A stretch of 64,000 nt of DNA. It comes from Dirofilaria immitis (taxonomy: Eukaryota > Nematoda > Chromadorea > Rhabditida > Onchocercidae). How positions within the stretch are numbered: the first letter of the stretch is position 1; each line of letters starts with the position of its first letter. Below the pieces are notes generated by a model. The model was not told the DNA's origin, ran no database searches, and saw only the letters and a list, made by a program, of their open reading frames with translations. This document shows positions 12,480-25,959 of this stretch, one piece after another. The position numbers were made by a program, and so were the translations under genes. The stretch is from contig JAKNDB010000103.1 of NCBI GenBank assembly GCA_024305405.1, positions 248,001 to 312,000 on the forward strand. Reading direction: 5' to 3'.

Positions 12480-15129
12480 CTTCCGCCAGGATTTCTGTTC
12501 AGCTATTACAGCTCAAAATCCATTTGAATTATTTCTGTAAGAAATAAAAACGGTAACAACGAGAATTCTATTTTTGCAATAGTATACAAAGCAATTAGCG
12601 TAGGGGTACAATTGTGGGACTAATAGTCTTAATAGAAAAGGAAAGACGAGAAAACCTAGTGGAATATTGCCGACAGTACCTTTGATTTATTCAATATTAG
12701 TTGTAAACTTGAACCGCTTGATAGATCCTCAACGACATGTTATAAGATCCTTGTCACGACATCGATTTGAATCGTTTCGTTGCGAATAATATGAAAATGA
12801 AAACAAATTCATGGAATAAATATTAATAGCATCAACAACTTAGCAAGAAAATTAATGGAAAGTTTTGCAGCATTTTTTTTTCTACTTCAAATGAATAAAT
12901 ATTCGATGATACGAAGATCATATATTGCAGTTTCCATCAGCAATTCATATACTCAATTCCTTATTTCTAATTCATAATTCTATGTTCTAAATGAAACATA
13001 TCAGTATCATCAGCATCCGGACCTACAGGACGGTACCTTTCTACGCTTAGATGCTTACCATTGAAATGACGAAGTTAATATTTTTCTGTTTTCCCGGATA
13101 TTTTAATTTGTTTTTCTATCAAAATTCAAGTTTTTATATTAATGAAGGTCTCATCTTTCTTATTTGATTATTGTAAAACGAATATTTCCTTCTTCTCATC
13201 GAAATATCTCTTCTTGATTATTGCTGTATTTGTGATCATTCTTTTCTATTTTTTTATCATTCACTTGCCGAATCTTCTTGTATTTAATTCTCTCTTAATA
13301 GTGATTTGGCGCATAATATAAAAATATGGTGCAAAATACTTTTACCAACATCAAAGCTGAGATCTACAGATTCAGACGAACGAAGTTTTAAAGTTAGCAA
13401 GTATATTAAAGAGTTTTCCTCAATTCCCTTCCGGAGCTTTTAAGATAATGTTGCACATAAACTAATATTGCGAATTAATATTCGATCATTATGAAACTAG
13501 CTTTTCCAATGATTCAATTACTGGAGACTGTCATTGCTGTAAAATAAAAAACATATTAAGAATGAAACTGAAAGATCGAAAAGTTGTCACCGATTTTCTT
13601 TAACCATGACAAAAATTTGAGAGTTCTTTCTGCCTTTCAGTGATAGCGCTTCAAACTTGGGTAATTAAATTTTATTACGATAAATTTGATAATACATCAA
13701 CAAACACAGCAATAACAATATCAATGATACAATAAGACAATTCTCGATTAGATGACTCAAAGGGAAGAATCAATCCAAAGGTGCCTGATATTCACCTCTT
13801 CGGTCATATTTAGCAAAAATAATGTTATCGATTAAGATCTCTCGCGCCATTCTGAAGTTAGTTTTGAGGCCAGCAGAGTCATCGCCTTCATTTGGAGCAC
13901 ATAAACATGATAACTAATATGATTTACAAATCTTGACCTATATTCTAATACATCTTTAACAAATTACCATATGAATCTTTATATTTTCTTTTACCAAGAC
14001 TTCGCGATTTTCAGCAAATCTTACGATTATTTTGAAGAAATATTAATTGGTTTTCTACTTTAGTTTTGTAGTTTATTTTCATAACAAAGTTAGAACAAAG
14101 TTTGAAAGGCTCAATTAGTTATAATGCTTGATGCAGTTAACTATATTCGACTTCGTATTCAATTAAAGAAGATTACGATAATTAATAGTGTGCAATCTCT
14201 ACAATGCATCTATTCGTCAAATGATTTTCGATTTATAAAAAAGCCATTCGTAGGTGACATATTCATCAGCATTGTGTAGTCACTACAATGGATATTGAAG
14301 ATTTTGCGGCAATAAATTTAATCTATTAAGCCACTTATATCACTTAGACGACTGATAATATCAGCTACATATGCTAAAATTTTAGCAAGCATTTTCGGTA
14401 ACTTTTCAGGACCTTTTCTATTAGGAGAGTTTTCCAGAAATCGATGCTTATTCTTAATACACGTTCTTTTGATTTCTCCCATGATCACTCAATTTAATTT
14501 TTTTTTTTTGCATATTTTTACTGAATACAAGTTACGATAATCATTTTACCACCAAGATAGCATATTTAACAAATCCAATCGATTTTATCGTACTTTTTTG
14601 ATACTTTATAAGTGTTTTTGTGAGATTCACAAATATGTAATGCAAATTATAGGAGAACTATTTAGATTAAACATGGGAAATTTGAATATGATAATGTCTA
14701 TCTGTAAATATTTTGATCAAAATGATGATTTAATATGTCTGAATAAGTAGCTAATTTTTTAATTTAAATTGCTTTAATTTAGCGATTCACTGATTCTGTT
14801 TGAATTGATTCGTCCTTTCATTCCATAAAGGGAGCCTGAATTTCTTTTAAACGTTACACATTTCATTGGATTTTATTAAGTTTTGTTTCGTTTGGAACTG
14901 CATATATCCAGGCTGGCTTAAAAATGTCATTGGTTCAAGAATGTCTTTTGTTTTCTGAATTTCTGGTTCCTTGAGATTTCAAGTCTCCTGGTTTCTTCCG
15001 TTTTTTAGTATTTTTTCTCTCCATAAAAATTAAATGTCGAAATTTCCGAATTGTTCGAAAAATCATAACTCGAGAGATTTGATTTCGAATGATTGTAACC
15101 AGGATCTTCAATAATTTTTTTAAAGTCGT
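12480..15129. other. gene-poor AT-rich region
   Basis: No exon that I can support on either strand. Stops are dense in all frames and no splice-bounded open segment has a recognisable composition. Confidence 0.45.
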
Positions 15130-15390
15130 TTAGATGAGCTTCTCCAGGTTTGCTTTTTTTCCCTTGGGCATTATTTCTTTCTTTGTTTTCTGTGTGATCA
15201 ATGGATATTGTCTTTCTGAAGCAATAATGGAAGAGCCGCCTGCTAATCGACGGTGAAAAATTGTGGATTCACTTTGTGTATCATCTAGTTCTTTGGGTTC
15301 GCGGATGTTACGTCTTGCTTTATTAATCATTTCTATTGAATTTTCTCTTGAACAACCTCTTTGCTTGATGTCAAACATTGAATATCTTCC
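15130..15390 (-). CDS. possible terminal exon of an unknown basic protein
   Basis: A minus-strand open segment of 87 codons follows an acceptor (TTGTAG|GGA at 15391-15390) and ends in a stop at 15130. It reads GRYSMFDIKQRGCSRENSIE and later RRLAGGSSIIASERQYPLIT, ending MPKGKKANLEKLI. Composition is balanced (Arg, Glu, Ser, Lys) rather than the Phe/Ile/Asn-rich noise of the surrounding DNA, and codon use resembles the real genes in the window, so I think it is a genuine last exon. I do not recognise a family. Upstream exons were not found with confidence; a possible first exon lies at about 19763-19731. Confidence 0.4.
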   Translation of the reverse strand, partial: GRYSMFDIKQRGCSRENSIEMINKARRNIREPKELDDTQSESTIFHRRLAGGSSIIASERQYPLITQKTKKEIMPKGKKANLEKLI

Positions 15391-18300
15391 CTACAATTAG
15401 AAAAACTAGATGAAAAATTCTTGGATAATTAATTAAGTGAATAGCATATAATTAGACAAATAATAAAATTTGAGTAAGTTGCTATGGAAGCAAATATTGT
15501 ATTATCCTTTAGGAATACGCCGTTTCAAAATCCTGTAAAAATGAATTTCTACTGAAAGGTGATATTTTTGAACGTTTTCTGTATTTTGTATTTGAGATTT
15601 GTCACTGCGTCTGCCAATGTGGTAACGTCTTTTGGAAAATTCGCAGTTCGCAATTGGTTGCAAAAAATAAGTCAAGTTTTTGCAAATAATATAGAGCAGT
15701 CGAAATGTTTTCCAATAATTCCGTCACTTCGATCTATAACATTTCTGAGATAGCACATGTAAATTTTTTTTGCCAGATTAGTTTTAAAGATAGTAAAATT
15801 TCAGGAATAACTGCAAATATATTTTTTATGCAATCAATCTGAAATATTATTTATTTATAAAACAGTATTGTCTTTTCTATGTGAAAGAAATCCATAATCA
15901 TCTAAATACATTTGTTCGTCTGATTTAAAGAACTGATAAAAAATAATATATATACTGGACATTAAGCTTTTTGTGGATTATATATTCTTTAATTCTTTGT
16001 CGACGTAGACTGCTTATATTATTTATGTATAAGCAACCTAATATCACCTACTAATTCTCAGAACATAGTAATAATGCTTATTTAAAATATATTTCATCAT
16101 CATTGAACAAATAATTTGAGAGAGATTTTTAGAAGGCTTAATAAATAACATTCTTCGGCCATTCTTGAATTTATTATTCATACCTCAAGCTCTACGATGC
16201 CATATAGTTTCGAATAGTTTACTGATCGATTCATCTGCACAGGAGATTTAATTAAATGATCACAACATTGCTTTTTCAAGCTATAATAAATTGATCAGAT
16301 GATGAGTTCGTTTAGTTTACTTTTTAACAGGAAACCAACATTGAGAAAGACTAGGCCAAAAGAGAAAATGAAATTTGTCAAAACGAAAAGTAAACCTACC
16401 CAGCCATGATTACGGAATATTAGAAGATTAAATTGAATTCAAAAACTGTTAATTAATATACAAGTCAACTTGAGAGCTCTATTCATTTTCTCTATAAAAT
16501 TTAAATTTCCGCCATTCAACTGTTTAATTGAATCATTTTTGCAATTTCCTTTCGAAAAGTGCTTATTATAATATTATCATATTAACTAATGATCAATCTA
16601 AAAACCGCGAGATAATGCAATTTTGAATATTAGCATTTTTAACATGAAAGAAATAAGTGAAAATCGCAAAATTTATAAAATTTTCTTTTAAACTTTTCTG
16701 AGTAGAATTTATATTTTATCGAAATAGTTCTAAATTGCGTAGTTACGTAATTAATTATTGATTTCATCTTTAAATAGATTCTCAGTCACTGAAAAAAAAA
16801 CACTACCACCCTTCAAAACGAAATAAAAATAAAGCCAAGAATGAAATTTGGTCAAAATTTTTAATTTTTCAATTGGGTGGAATAGCATTATATAGCGGCA
16901 CATTGATGCAATAACATTCTTGGTTATTTGTTGAATATTGCGTAATCTCGATATACTTATTTCTTTTTTAATATGTGCATCGTTATTTTGGACATTTTCC
17001 GTTGTTTAAAATTACTGGATGGTGATTGCCGAATTTCGATCTAAAGAAGCAAAAATAAGGGAAAAGGAAATTTTTGAAGGAAAAAGAAATTATTCTTTTA
17101 TTATATGACAAAGAATGGAAATGAAAAAATTTTACATTCCATGAATTAGTTTTTGACTTTGGAAAAAGTTGCTCGTTGATTTTTTTGCAAAGTAAAATTA
17201 TTCTCGAATTTTGATTCATTAAATTAGAAGCAGAAATAGAAGATATTTTATTAAAGTAATTTAAAAGTAGGAATATGCAATAAAAGCAAGAATAGACGAT
17301 AAATAATATTTGATGGCTTGAGCTAGATGAAATATCATGATAAGAAATGAGCAAAATAGAAAGAAGATAGCGATAAGAGTGACAACGTTAACGATGATAA
17401 TCCAAGATGAACACTTGAGAGAAGATGATTATGCTTTTATCTTCATTTCCATTGCTGTCTCAAAAGTCATAGGATAGGTTTTATGGAACAAACAATTCAC
17501 CTGATAATATTGGAGATTTGTTCTACAGCTATTTGAAAAAGAAATTACAAGAATCATAATTCATCAATACTATTTCTTTATCGTTCAAATTTTTTCTTTT
17601 ATTCGACAATTTTGATTTTCCGAACTTTGACATATTTTCGAATTTTGTAGTTCAATATTATCGATCGTTTGTATTGGTATCTACTTGCTGATGATGTAAA
17701 TTTGTTGATCATGAATGTTGTGGCGAAATTATTGCTTATTATTTAGGTATAGAATATAAGTTCACTAGCAAATTAAAGCTTTTTTTTCTAATGCTCCGCG
17801 TCAACACTTTGATATTTCAATTGATGTTTTAATTCACGCTCAAGTAAATAATTCATAATTAATGCAACAAAATGAGCTTGCATTTCATAGTGATTTCATC
17901 ATTTAAATTGTGTCCGTACTACGACTTTTGACATTTACTAATGTTGTATGCTATCTAATTTGAAGGAATTTTTTTAATTTATTTTCTTTCCTTTCACTTT
18001 TTTATATGATTCAAATATTTGTTATCGAAGATAAGAATTCTGCTCATTGTTTGCAACCAAACTGATTCAAATTTAGTCATTTTTTGACAAGAAAAGTTTT
18101 CATTTTGATAATAACTTCAAGTTTAGAAAGATAATTTCCTTAATTCAGCTTAAAATGGTTTTGTATTAAATTATTAATAGATTCTTGACGAAAGAAATTA
18201 ATCTGAGTGATAATATCATTTTTAAAATATTTTCTTCCAGTTGAGAACAAGCACTTGCACCAAATATATAGTTATACAATCGTTATTTCCAGGTAATCAA

Positions 18301-19679
18301 GGTGACATTAATTCAAAGGCATCATGCTTTTTTCAGATGTATTTTCCATCAGTATGAAAGATGGAATTGTGATATAACTTCTCGCAAGTAAAGAGTATTC
18401 TCCTAGAGATTTATGAGAAAAAAGAATTCTTTCCTACTTCAGTAGAACATGGAAAACAAATGCTTACGATGAATTGCAGGTAATTGAGTACCAAAAATTT
18501 CGGTAAATTTAATTTAGCTTGATTACTTTTTTCTATTTGATTAATAAATCACTTTTTTCCCAAATATTTTGAAATGATTAGCATTTAATTTTCATCTTTA
18601 GCGATAAGATTTGAAGAGAAGGTCAGAATATATTATTAGCAAATCAAAAAAAAGTGATTTCCTGACGTTGTATAAGAAAATTACGGAAATCGCGATTCAG
18701 CTTTAAAGCAATAGGAATCATAATATCAGGTACAGCCTTTTCTGACTTCGTTTTCATATTTTTCCTTATTTTGACATTTCTGCTCAGAACATTCATAATT
18801 GAGCTCCTTTAACTACATGGTTTCTTCGGAGGTGCTTTATACTGTTGTAATAATTTAGAAAGTCGTCTTATCATAATATCGATAAATTATTCTTTAATTG
18901 ATTCGTGCTTTTGTAGTACTCATCGTTTCTCTACATGTACCACCAAAAATTTGTCAGAAAATGGATGTCTCAGTAAATTTATTTATAAATTTATTATTAT
19001 TCCCAACTATACATTGCAGAAATTGAAGGAAATAGATTAAAATATAAACAGAATAATAAAAAGCACTGCGTGATAATAAAAAAAAAAGCAAAATAATTGG
19101 TCGAAGGTCTGATAATTTTTTGAAAATGATTATGCCTTTTTTTCCTGTTCATGATAATTCCAACAATTTTAATCGTTGCTTTATGTTATTTGCCGATAAA
19201 TATTATGCGGAATATTTTTGTGAACTGACTTAGTCTTAAAATTCATTTCATTAATTCTTCTTTCTGATAGCGTATCAAATCTTGTTTATCATTTATGCTA
19301 TCACTTGTTAAGATTAAATAAATGTGAAAAGATCATAATGTGATGATCAACAAATAATAGCGGATGTGTATTACGTGAATATGATCAGTTGAAAAATCTA
19401 AGACTTTGACCGTCTATATAGTTTTAGCTCGTTCTTACTTTATCACTAATTTATTAAATATAAACGATCGAAATCCATGCAAGCACTCCATGATGAAATT
19501 CAGTCATAGTTATCGGAAATTATTGCTTTCGGGAAAAGTCCTTTTGTTTGTTTGTAGTTTGAAAATTAGTTCTTCTTGCTGCTGCGACTTCATTAGCTAT
19601 TAACCTTTACTGATTATACAATGTTATATACAATATGACACCAGTGGCAGAAATTAAATGAACAATTTAAGGTAGGTAA
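15391..19679. other. gene-poor region or long introns
   Basis: Very AT-rich. The 64-codon plus-strand frame at 15559-15753 has fairly protein-like residues near its end but no start, splice or domain support. The 123-codon minus frame at 16983-17354 is Phe/Ser/Ile-rich noise. If the exon at 15130-15390 and the island at 19.7-20.0 kb belong to one gene, this is intronic. Confidence 0.35.
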
Positions 19680-20040
19680 CAAAGCATATCAACAGTCGTC
19701 TAAATGCTCACTACGATGTCGTATCTTCACCTTACAACATTCGCTCTTCTTTCGTTCCGTCATTGTTGTCGCTGTACTCCTGCTGAACTATCGCTTGTGA
19801 TGTTGAAACTGTCACTCTTACTACCGTCGAAATATCCCCGAAATTGATTTGTAGATGAACTGACATCAATTTTGAAGTTCTGATCTTTTAAATCCGCTGG
19901 AACTTCTCTCCCTTACTTGAACTGTACTGTATCACCTCTTGGTTATCTCGCTCTATGTGGTTGAAGCGTTTCGACAAGAGCCAATAGCAGCACTATTATG
20001 CAAAATTCACTTCCGGGTTAGCATCATCAAAGCAATTGTA
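19680..20040 (-). other. GC-richer island, possible 5' UTR and first exon of a minus-strand gene
   Basis: This stretch has clearly more G and C than its surroundings. On the minus strand it contains an ATG at 19763 reading MTERKKSECCK, ending at a donor-like AAG|GTGAAG (19731/19730) or T|GTAAGG. In this compositionally extreme genome such islands tend to mark promoters and 5' exons. It may be the start of a gene that ends at 15130. No protein family can be named. Confidence 0.25.
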
Positions 20041-21583
20041 GTAGTAATAACGAAGAAATGAAATAGTAAACAATACAATGAACTGTGATCAATTGTATAA
20101 GACAACCGATAAAATAAAATTATTTAAAATTTGATCAGCTCATTATATCTTAAACGCATAAAAAAATTTTAAATTTGAATTTTAACTTTTGTCATTAATT
20201 GGCAACCTTATCTAAACCTTGATATAACTTAACAATTAATGTTAAATCCTTTCAATTTTAATTTATTTATTCTCGAACTGCGGTCACTCTGTCCAGTTGC
20301 TTTACAAAATGATTGGTATTTGCTACATTTATTATTTAATGGAAATAATTTTTGTTAATATATTTTATAAAATATCCAAATTCTCAACTCTCAATCATAG
20401 TTTGCTGAGAATCGTTTTAATTCATAAATTGTTACTTTAATCAATGCTTTCAAACTATGCTCTTGGACTTCTTCAGATTTGAAATTTATTATCACTCTGA
20501 TTATCATTTTTCAAACTGGTATTTGTGAACAAATGAAAGAGGTTATTGTTTGCTTGTCAAAAATGTCCGAATTTCAAATGAATTTAAACGAATTTTGATC
20601 ATTTGAATTATCAAATTAAAAATAATTTTGATTAATCAGATTTTTTTAAATCAAATTTAATCAAAAGACTATTAAAGGCAATGAATTTAATAATTATCTT
20701 CGATCTTCCTATTCTGCTCTCTTCTCCCACTTTTATTATACACAATTTTATAATATGTTCTGATGCCAAAAAGAAAATTTATTTTCCAGATCAAGCAAAC
20801 AAAACTATATATAAGCAACGATAAAATTCCTGCAAATTATAATTCACAATGCAGTTATAATCCTTTTTCAAGTCATTAAATTTTCTACAATTTGTTAACA
20901 CTGATTTTATTATAAGTTGAAATTAATTTCAACCATATTCAATAGTGATCGTGATGATCCAATGATCAAATAACAGGAGAAAAAGTTTAGAGATGGATAT
21001 TGTTTAATATTAGCTATAAAATAATTTTCATTTTAAATGATGATAAAACAAGGCATGTAAATGAAATAAAATTCAAATTTTTTTATGCGCTGAACGAAGA
21101 AAAAGAATAGGGAGAATGAAAAGATACAATTGAAACTGATAAGCAATCATATAACATATTTAACATTACAAAGCAACTTTTCAGGAAATAATAATTTCAA
21201 TGCATATAAAACAATAGCACTAATGAAGAACATTTATCATTCGTTAAGTAATATTCACAAACAAATTGATAAAATAACTAAATGGTTGTGTATTTCCATC
21301 AAATATAACGCTGATTCAATTTTGTATGTTATATTACTTTGAATGCATTTTTTTAATTTATTAAATTACTTAACTATTTGATTACTTCCTTATTTGCCAA
21401 ATAATTCATTTTTTTATTCTTTTATTCATCCAATATTATTTTCTTTCAACATTTATTGAATGATATATTCATTTATTTATGTTATTTGTATAATTCATTC
21501 ATTAATTATAATTAAAACACAATATTTTTTTGGAAAAGCTTTATCTAAAAATATATTAACATAAAAGTATTCGTTATTCAAGT
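20041..21583. other. intergenic, no gene seen
   Basis: AT-rich sequence with chance open frames only (for example 21130-21342, Ile/Lys/Asn-rich). Confidence 0.45.
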
Positions 21584-22456
21584 ATGATATTTCAAAAAAA
21601 ACTTTTTAGCTATGGCTTAATTATCTTTCTCGAATTGAGCATTGTCGGAATATTGCTTGCCGTCGTTTTACATAATTTGGAAATAATGTTTGAACTTCAA
21701 ATTATTTACCGAAATACTAAGGTTATAAAATTTTGGATTGCTATGACATTTCAATATCTATCCTTGTTTGAAAGGAAGGCATTGAATGGAAGAACGCTAT
21801 ATTTAATTAAATTCAATGAGTCTAATGAATAAATAATCATCATCTTTCCATTGTATAAAAAAATCAAGAAAAAAAGTGTCGAGAATCAAAATTTTGGCAA
21901 TTTACTTCAATTTCGTTCTTCGCAGAGCTATAAGATTCTTCAGAAATTAAGCTAGGAGTTTATAGAAATGACGAAATTTTTTGTTGACACTTGTGTTTTG
22001 AATTTAAACATTTATCTTTAAAATATCCAGAACAGGAAAGATTAAGATGAAATGAAATGGAGGAAATTCCAACAATCGAAAATATTTCTTCGTAGCAAAT
22101 TGAATCTGCATGCCATATTGTTCATGATAAAAATGGGAAATAATTGAAAAAATATTTTTTGTGATAATAAAGTGATAATAAAAAAGGATTGAAATAGTTA
22201 AATTGAATTCGGCTATTTATACATCCATGCATTCAATTCTTATCACTGATTAATTGTTTTTAAATTTCAGACCTTACAGACGGATTTGCAAGCAATGCTT
22301 AAAAAGATCAAAAGAAACGCAATGTCATTTGAATCAAAATTAATCCATCATAGCTTAATTGGAGTGGATACAAACACTCAAATGAATCCGATATTGTATC
22401 TATTCCGGCAAAAGGAATTGAATGAAAAAGCAATTATCCGTCAGACTGATGCATGA
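21584..22456 (+). CDS. candidate small single-pass membrane protein, two exons
   Basis: Exon 2 (22271-22456) is well supported: it follows AAATTTCAG and encodes TLQTDLQAMLKKIKRNAMSF, then SLIGVDTNTQMNPILYLFRQ and a short charged tail before TGA. Exon 1 is less certain. I propose 21584-21721, starting MIFQKKLFSYGLIIFLELSI, with a hydrophobic segment at about residues 9-29 that would be a signal anchor, and a phase 0 junction (AAG|GTTATA). The product would be 107 residues with a short N-terminal tail, one membrane segment and a helical basic C-terminal half. I recognise no family. It lies about 720 bases upstream of the phosphatase gene on the same strand. Confidence 0.4.
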
Positions 22457-23179
22457 AAGACATTTAATTTGTTAATATGAAATATCAATTGTACTGATTA
22501 TAACTAAATCAATTAATGCAAGGGTTAAATGCAATTAATGTATTCTTATTGAATATTCTATTGCCTAAGGCTGATGTCAAAATGTATATTAAAAGACAAT
22601 TTGAGGATTAAAATGAAATAAATCGTTACAAATATTTTATAATCTTGGAAGATAATGACGTTCGATGAGAAATTCCAGAAAATCAAATAGAAAATTTGAA
22701 AAGAAAATTGAAAGATACATGCGATGAAAGCAAGAAAATATCAAAATTATAAATTAAGTTAAATTAAAAGATATTTCGAAATGTAATGAATATAAATATA
22801 ATAAGAATGATTGTGTGTACGAGAATTTCTTTTAAAAATCAAATATTTATTCCAACGAATTATCGATTATTTTCTCATCAGGAAATCATTATGTAATTAT
22901 TGGTTGATCCATTCTATACGTCACTTTCATGAAATTTTGTTAAATAAAATATTATATTTTGCTAGAAATATAAAAGTTTGACAAAGAAATTTGTTGAAGG
23001 ATTTATGATAATATCTTTAACATTCTGCATTCTTTAATATTTAATTATGCTTTTGTAAATATATCTAAATTTATTTATGCAAAAAAAAAATAAACTTAAA
23101 AATTTTTTAAATTCCTTTATATTTCATTCAAAAACAGATAATCATCATAAATCGGTTGTTAGCATTCTGCGATTAAAAA

Positions 23180-25959
23180 ATGAATGTTGAACGAGATTAT
23201 AAAAGTGTTTCAGATGGCGCTGATTATAAAGAGGATGAGAAGAACGATTTAATGACACCTCAAGAAATTGTCGATCGAATTGCAAAAGGTGATGAACAGG
23301 TTATGAACAGTTTCTCTACCATTTTACCTTAATTAAAAAATGAAAATTAAGTTATGTGATGAATATAATTTTACTGAGCTTATTAAATCAGATAATCGAT
23401 AAATCAATAAAAACACTACAAATATTAATTGTTGGTTATGAATTAACAATTAATATGATTCGATATAAGAAAAAAATAGCATAAGTTGTAAAAATCATAG
23501 TATTCATACTCTGATTTCCTGCTATTTTGTTTTTTTGCTGAAGTATGAAACAGTAATTTTTGCTTTGAAAATTGAACATTCTATTAGAATGAATTGAAAT
23601 ATGAAATTAGCTTGTAACATTTACAAATCAAATTTCTTATTAATAAATGCTAGTAGCGGTAATATTAGTGGTTTATCCACCGCATTGGCAATTATTTTTA
23701 GGTAATTATCAAATGGCATAATATAATTCTTAAAGAATCATCAAAATTTGATGCATTTTTGAAACCAACAAATATATCAAAGAATCGTTATCCAAATATA
23801 ATTTTATATGATCGAACACGTGTTAAGTTATTTGGTGACAAAATTGATGACGATTACTATCATGCATCATATGTTGATTCATACGATCGACCAGGTATAA
23901 TTGTTATTTTATATAATATGTATTCATGTCGAGTTTTCAGCATATTTAACTGATATTTATTTGTCATTAAGCTTTAAAATATGATTGACTATTTTTTATT
24001 TTTATGTTTTGAATAGAAATCTAAATTTCCCACTATGATCCCATTGTGAAATATTCAATTTTATGCCACAATTTATTGAATTAAAATTTACAGATGGTTA
24101 TATACTTGCACAAGCACCATTTAATAAAATGACAGAATCTGATTTTTGGCGTATGATTATTCAGACAGATACGAAGCTAATTGTTCTCTTAACGGATATT
24201 TATAATCGGGAAGGCAATCGTTTAATCAGGCATTTTTGGCCGGAATCAAAAGCAAATACACGCAATTATTCAGAAACGGATATTAAAGTAAATTATGCAA
24301 GCAGTGGTGTTGTAAGTTTCAAATTCAATAATTCGTATCATCCATAGAATGAGGAAATGGTCCATTTAAACATGAAAAGCATAAACGTAATTTAAGAATT
24401 AAAAATATTATTGCGAGAAATACATGCTGAAAAAAGGATCAATTTTTATTCCGCTGCACTCTGACAATGTTGCATTTATCTGATACTTATTTTTATTCTT
24501 ATCAATGATAGTATTTAGCATAAGATATCAATGATAGTATTTAGTACAATGTTGCATTTATCTGATACTTATTTTTATTCTTATCAATGATAGTATTTAG
24601 CATAAGACGATAAAAATAAATAAGTGGATGATGGAAATACATTTCATTCACCAAAAATAACAACGACGACCTCAGTTTTGTGATTTTTTCGTTCTGAAAT
24701 AAAAGAAGAAATTTAATTCTTCTTGATTTCAGTAATTTTCAATAATAAAATTTCTTAGACTCCCTTATATGATTGGTATAAGTTTTGGATTAGCAAAATT
24801 GTTGATAAACGTATGGATACAAAAACAGCACGAATGTTACATTATCGAAAATGGATATACGATAAGACTATTCCGGATAATTTATTAGAATTTCGATCTG
24901 AGGTTGATATTATTATTATTTTTTTTTTTGATTTATTTTCATTAATATTGTCATTATGATTAATTCTTTTTTTTTCATTCATTTCTATTGATAATCAATG
25001 AAGATAATATAATTATTTTAAATATAAACATTTTGGTAAAAATTTCATTGTTTAAGTGCAAATAAATTTGCGAATATTGTTATAAAATAATTTGTTTTTA
25101 AAGGAAAAGGAATTGTTGAAAAAAAAAAAGCAACAAATTGGATTATTATTTATGTTAATTTAATCATATTTATAGCAAGTTTTCCAAACTTTTATTTTAA
25201 AAAGGCGATTTCTAACTTTGTTCATTTTTGCTATATGTAAGTCTAATCGTGAAAATTAATCGAAATTTCGAAGTATTTTTATGTCAAAAAATGGGAATCT
25301 CGAATAGAAAAAAGTGATTACATAGGGCCGATATGCGTTTTATGTCCTACAGGCACTCATCGTTCTGGAACCTATGCTGTTCTCGATATTATTCTGGATC
25401 GAGTGACTGCTGAAAAGAAAGTATAATAATAATTAGACATCAAAGTTAATATTTGTTAGATTATCAAAGATATATATCACAAACATGTAGATGGTTCAAG
25501 TTGGATGCGGATATTGTAGTTAAATTTATTTTGATTTCACGTTCCGATTGATATTAACATTAACAAGCAATATCATAATTCTTTCTAATTTATTTTCACT
25601 TCTCTGTTATAATTAAATATACACGGATTAGGATAATTTTGTTATAAATGACTTTAATATGAGAGAAAAAAGCAACAAAACAGAGAAATTATAAAAAATG
25701 AATAATTCGCATTATTTTTTTAACGAATCTACCTTTTTAAATTGCCAATTGTTAGTGATTAAGAGAGAAAGATTTTTTCTTTCACAGATTCTTATTCGAA
25801 TTTCAGGTTGGCTTATTGGAAACAGTAAGTATTGTACGGAAGCAACGTTACGGTTGCATGACCTATTACTCACACTATGGACATATGGCTGATTTGATCG
25901 TTCGATATGTCATAGCTATGAGTATCGCAAATATTAAGCAGATTGATCAAAAGGGATAA
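23180..25959 (+). CDS. divergent protein tyrosine phosphatase, nematode type
   Basis: Six exons: 23180-23299, 23702-23894, 24094-24311, 24759-24902, 25274-25420 and 25807-25959. All phases agree and the product is 324 residues, about the size of a bare PTP domain. Family signatures in order are KNRYPNIILYDRTRVKL (substrate loop region), DGYILAQAPFNKMTESDFWR, the HYRKW motif (about 205-209), and the P-loop CPTGTHRSG (Cys about 249, Arg about 255). The last exon gives the C-terminal helices. The catalytic Cys and Arg of the CX5R loop are present. However, the residue before the Cys is Leu instead of the usual His, and the WPD loop reads WIYDKTIP, without the standard WPD. It may be a weak or substrate-restricted enzyme, or act as a binding protein. 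Nematodes have many such small PTPs, often germline or sperm expressed (family knowledge, not visible here). Confidence 0.85.
24464..24607. repeat. 82-bp direct tandem duplication in a phosphatase intron
   Basis: A unit starting at 24464 repeats from 24546 with a period of 82 bases; the second copy runs about 60 bases and is identical where they overlap. A sub-motif of about 19 bases (TATCAATGATAGTATTTAG) occurs three times in the block. It lies wholly inside intron 3. The identity suggests a recent duplication or an assembly artefact. Confidence 0.85.

Noticed and set aside
16983..17354. 123-codon open frame on the minus strand
   Set aside because: Low-complexity Ser/Phe/Ile/Asn composition expected by chance in this base composition.
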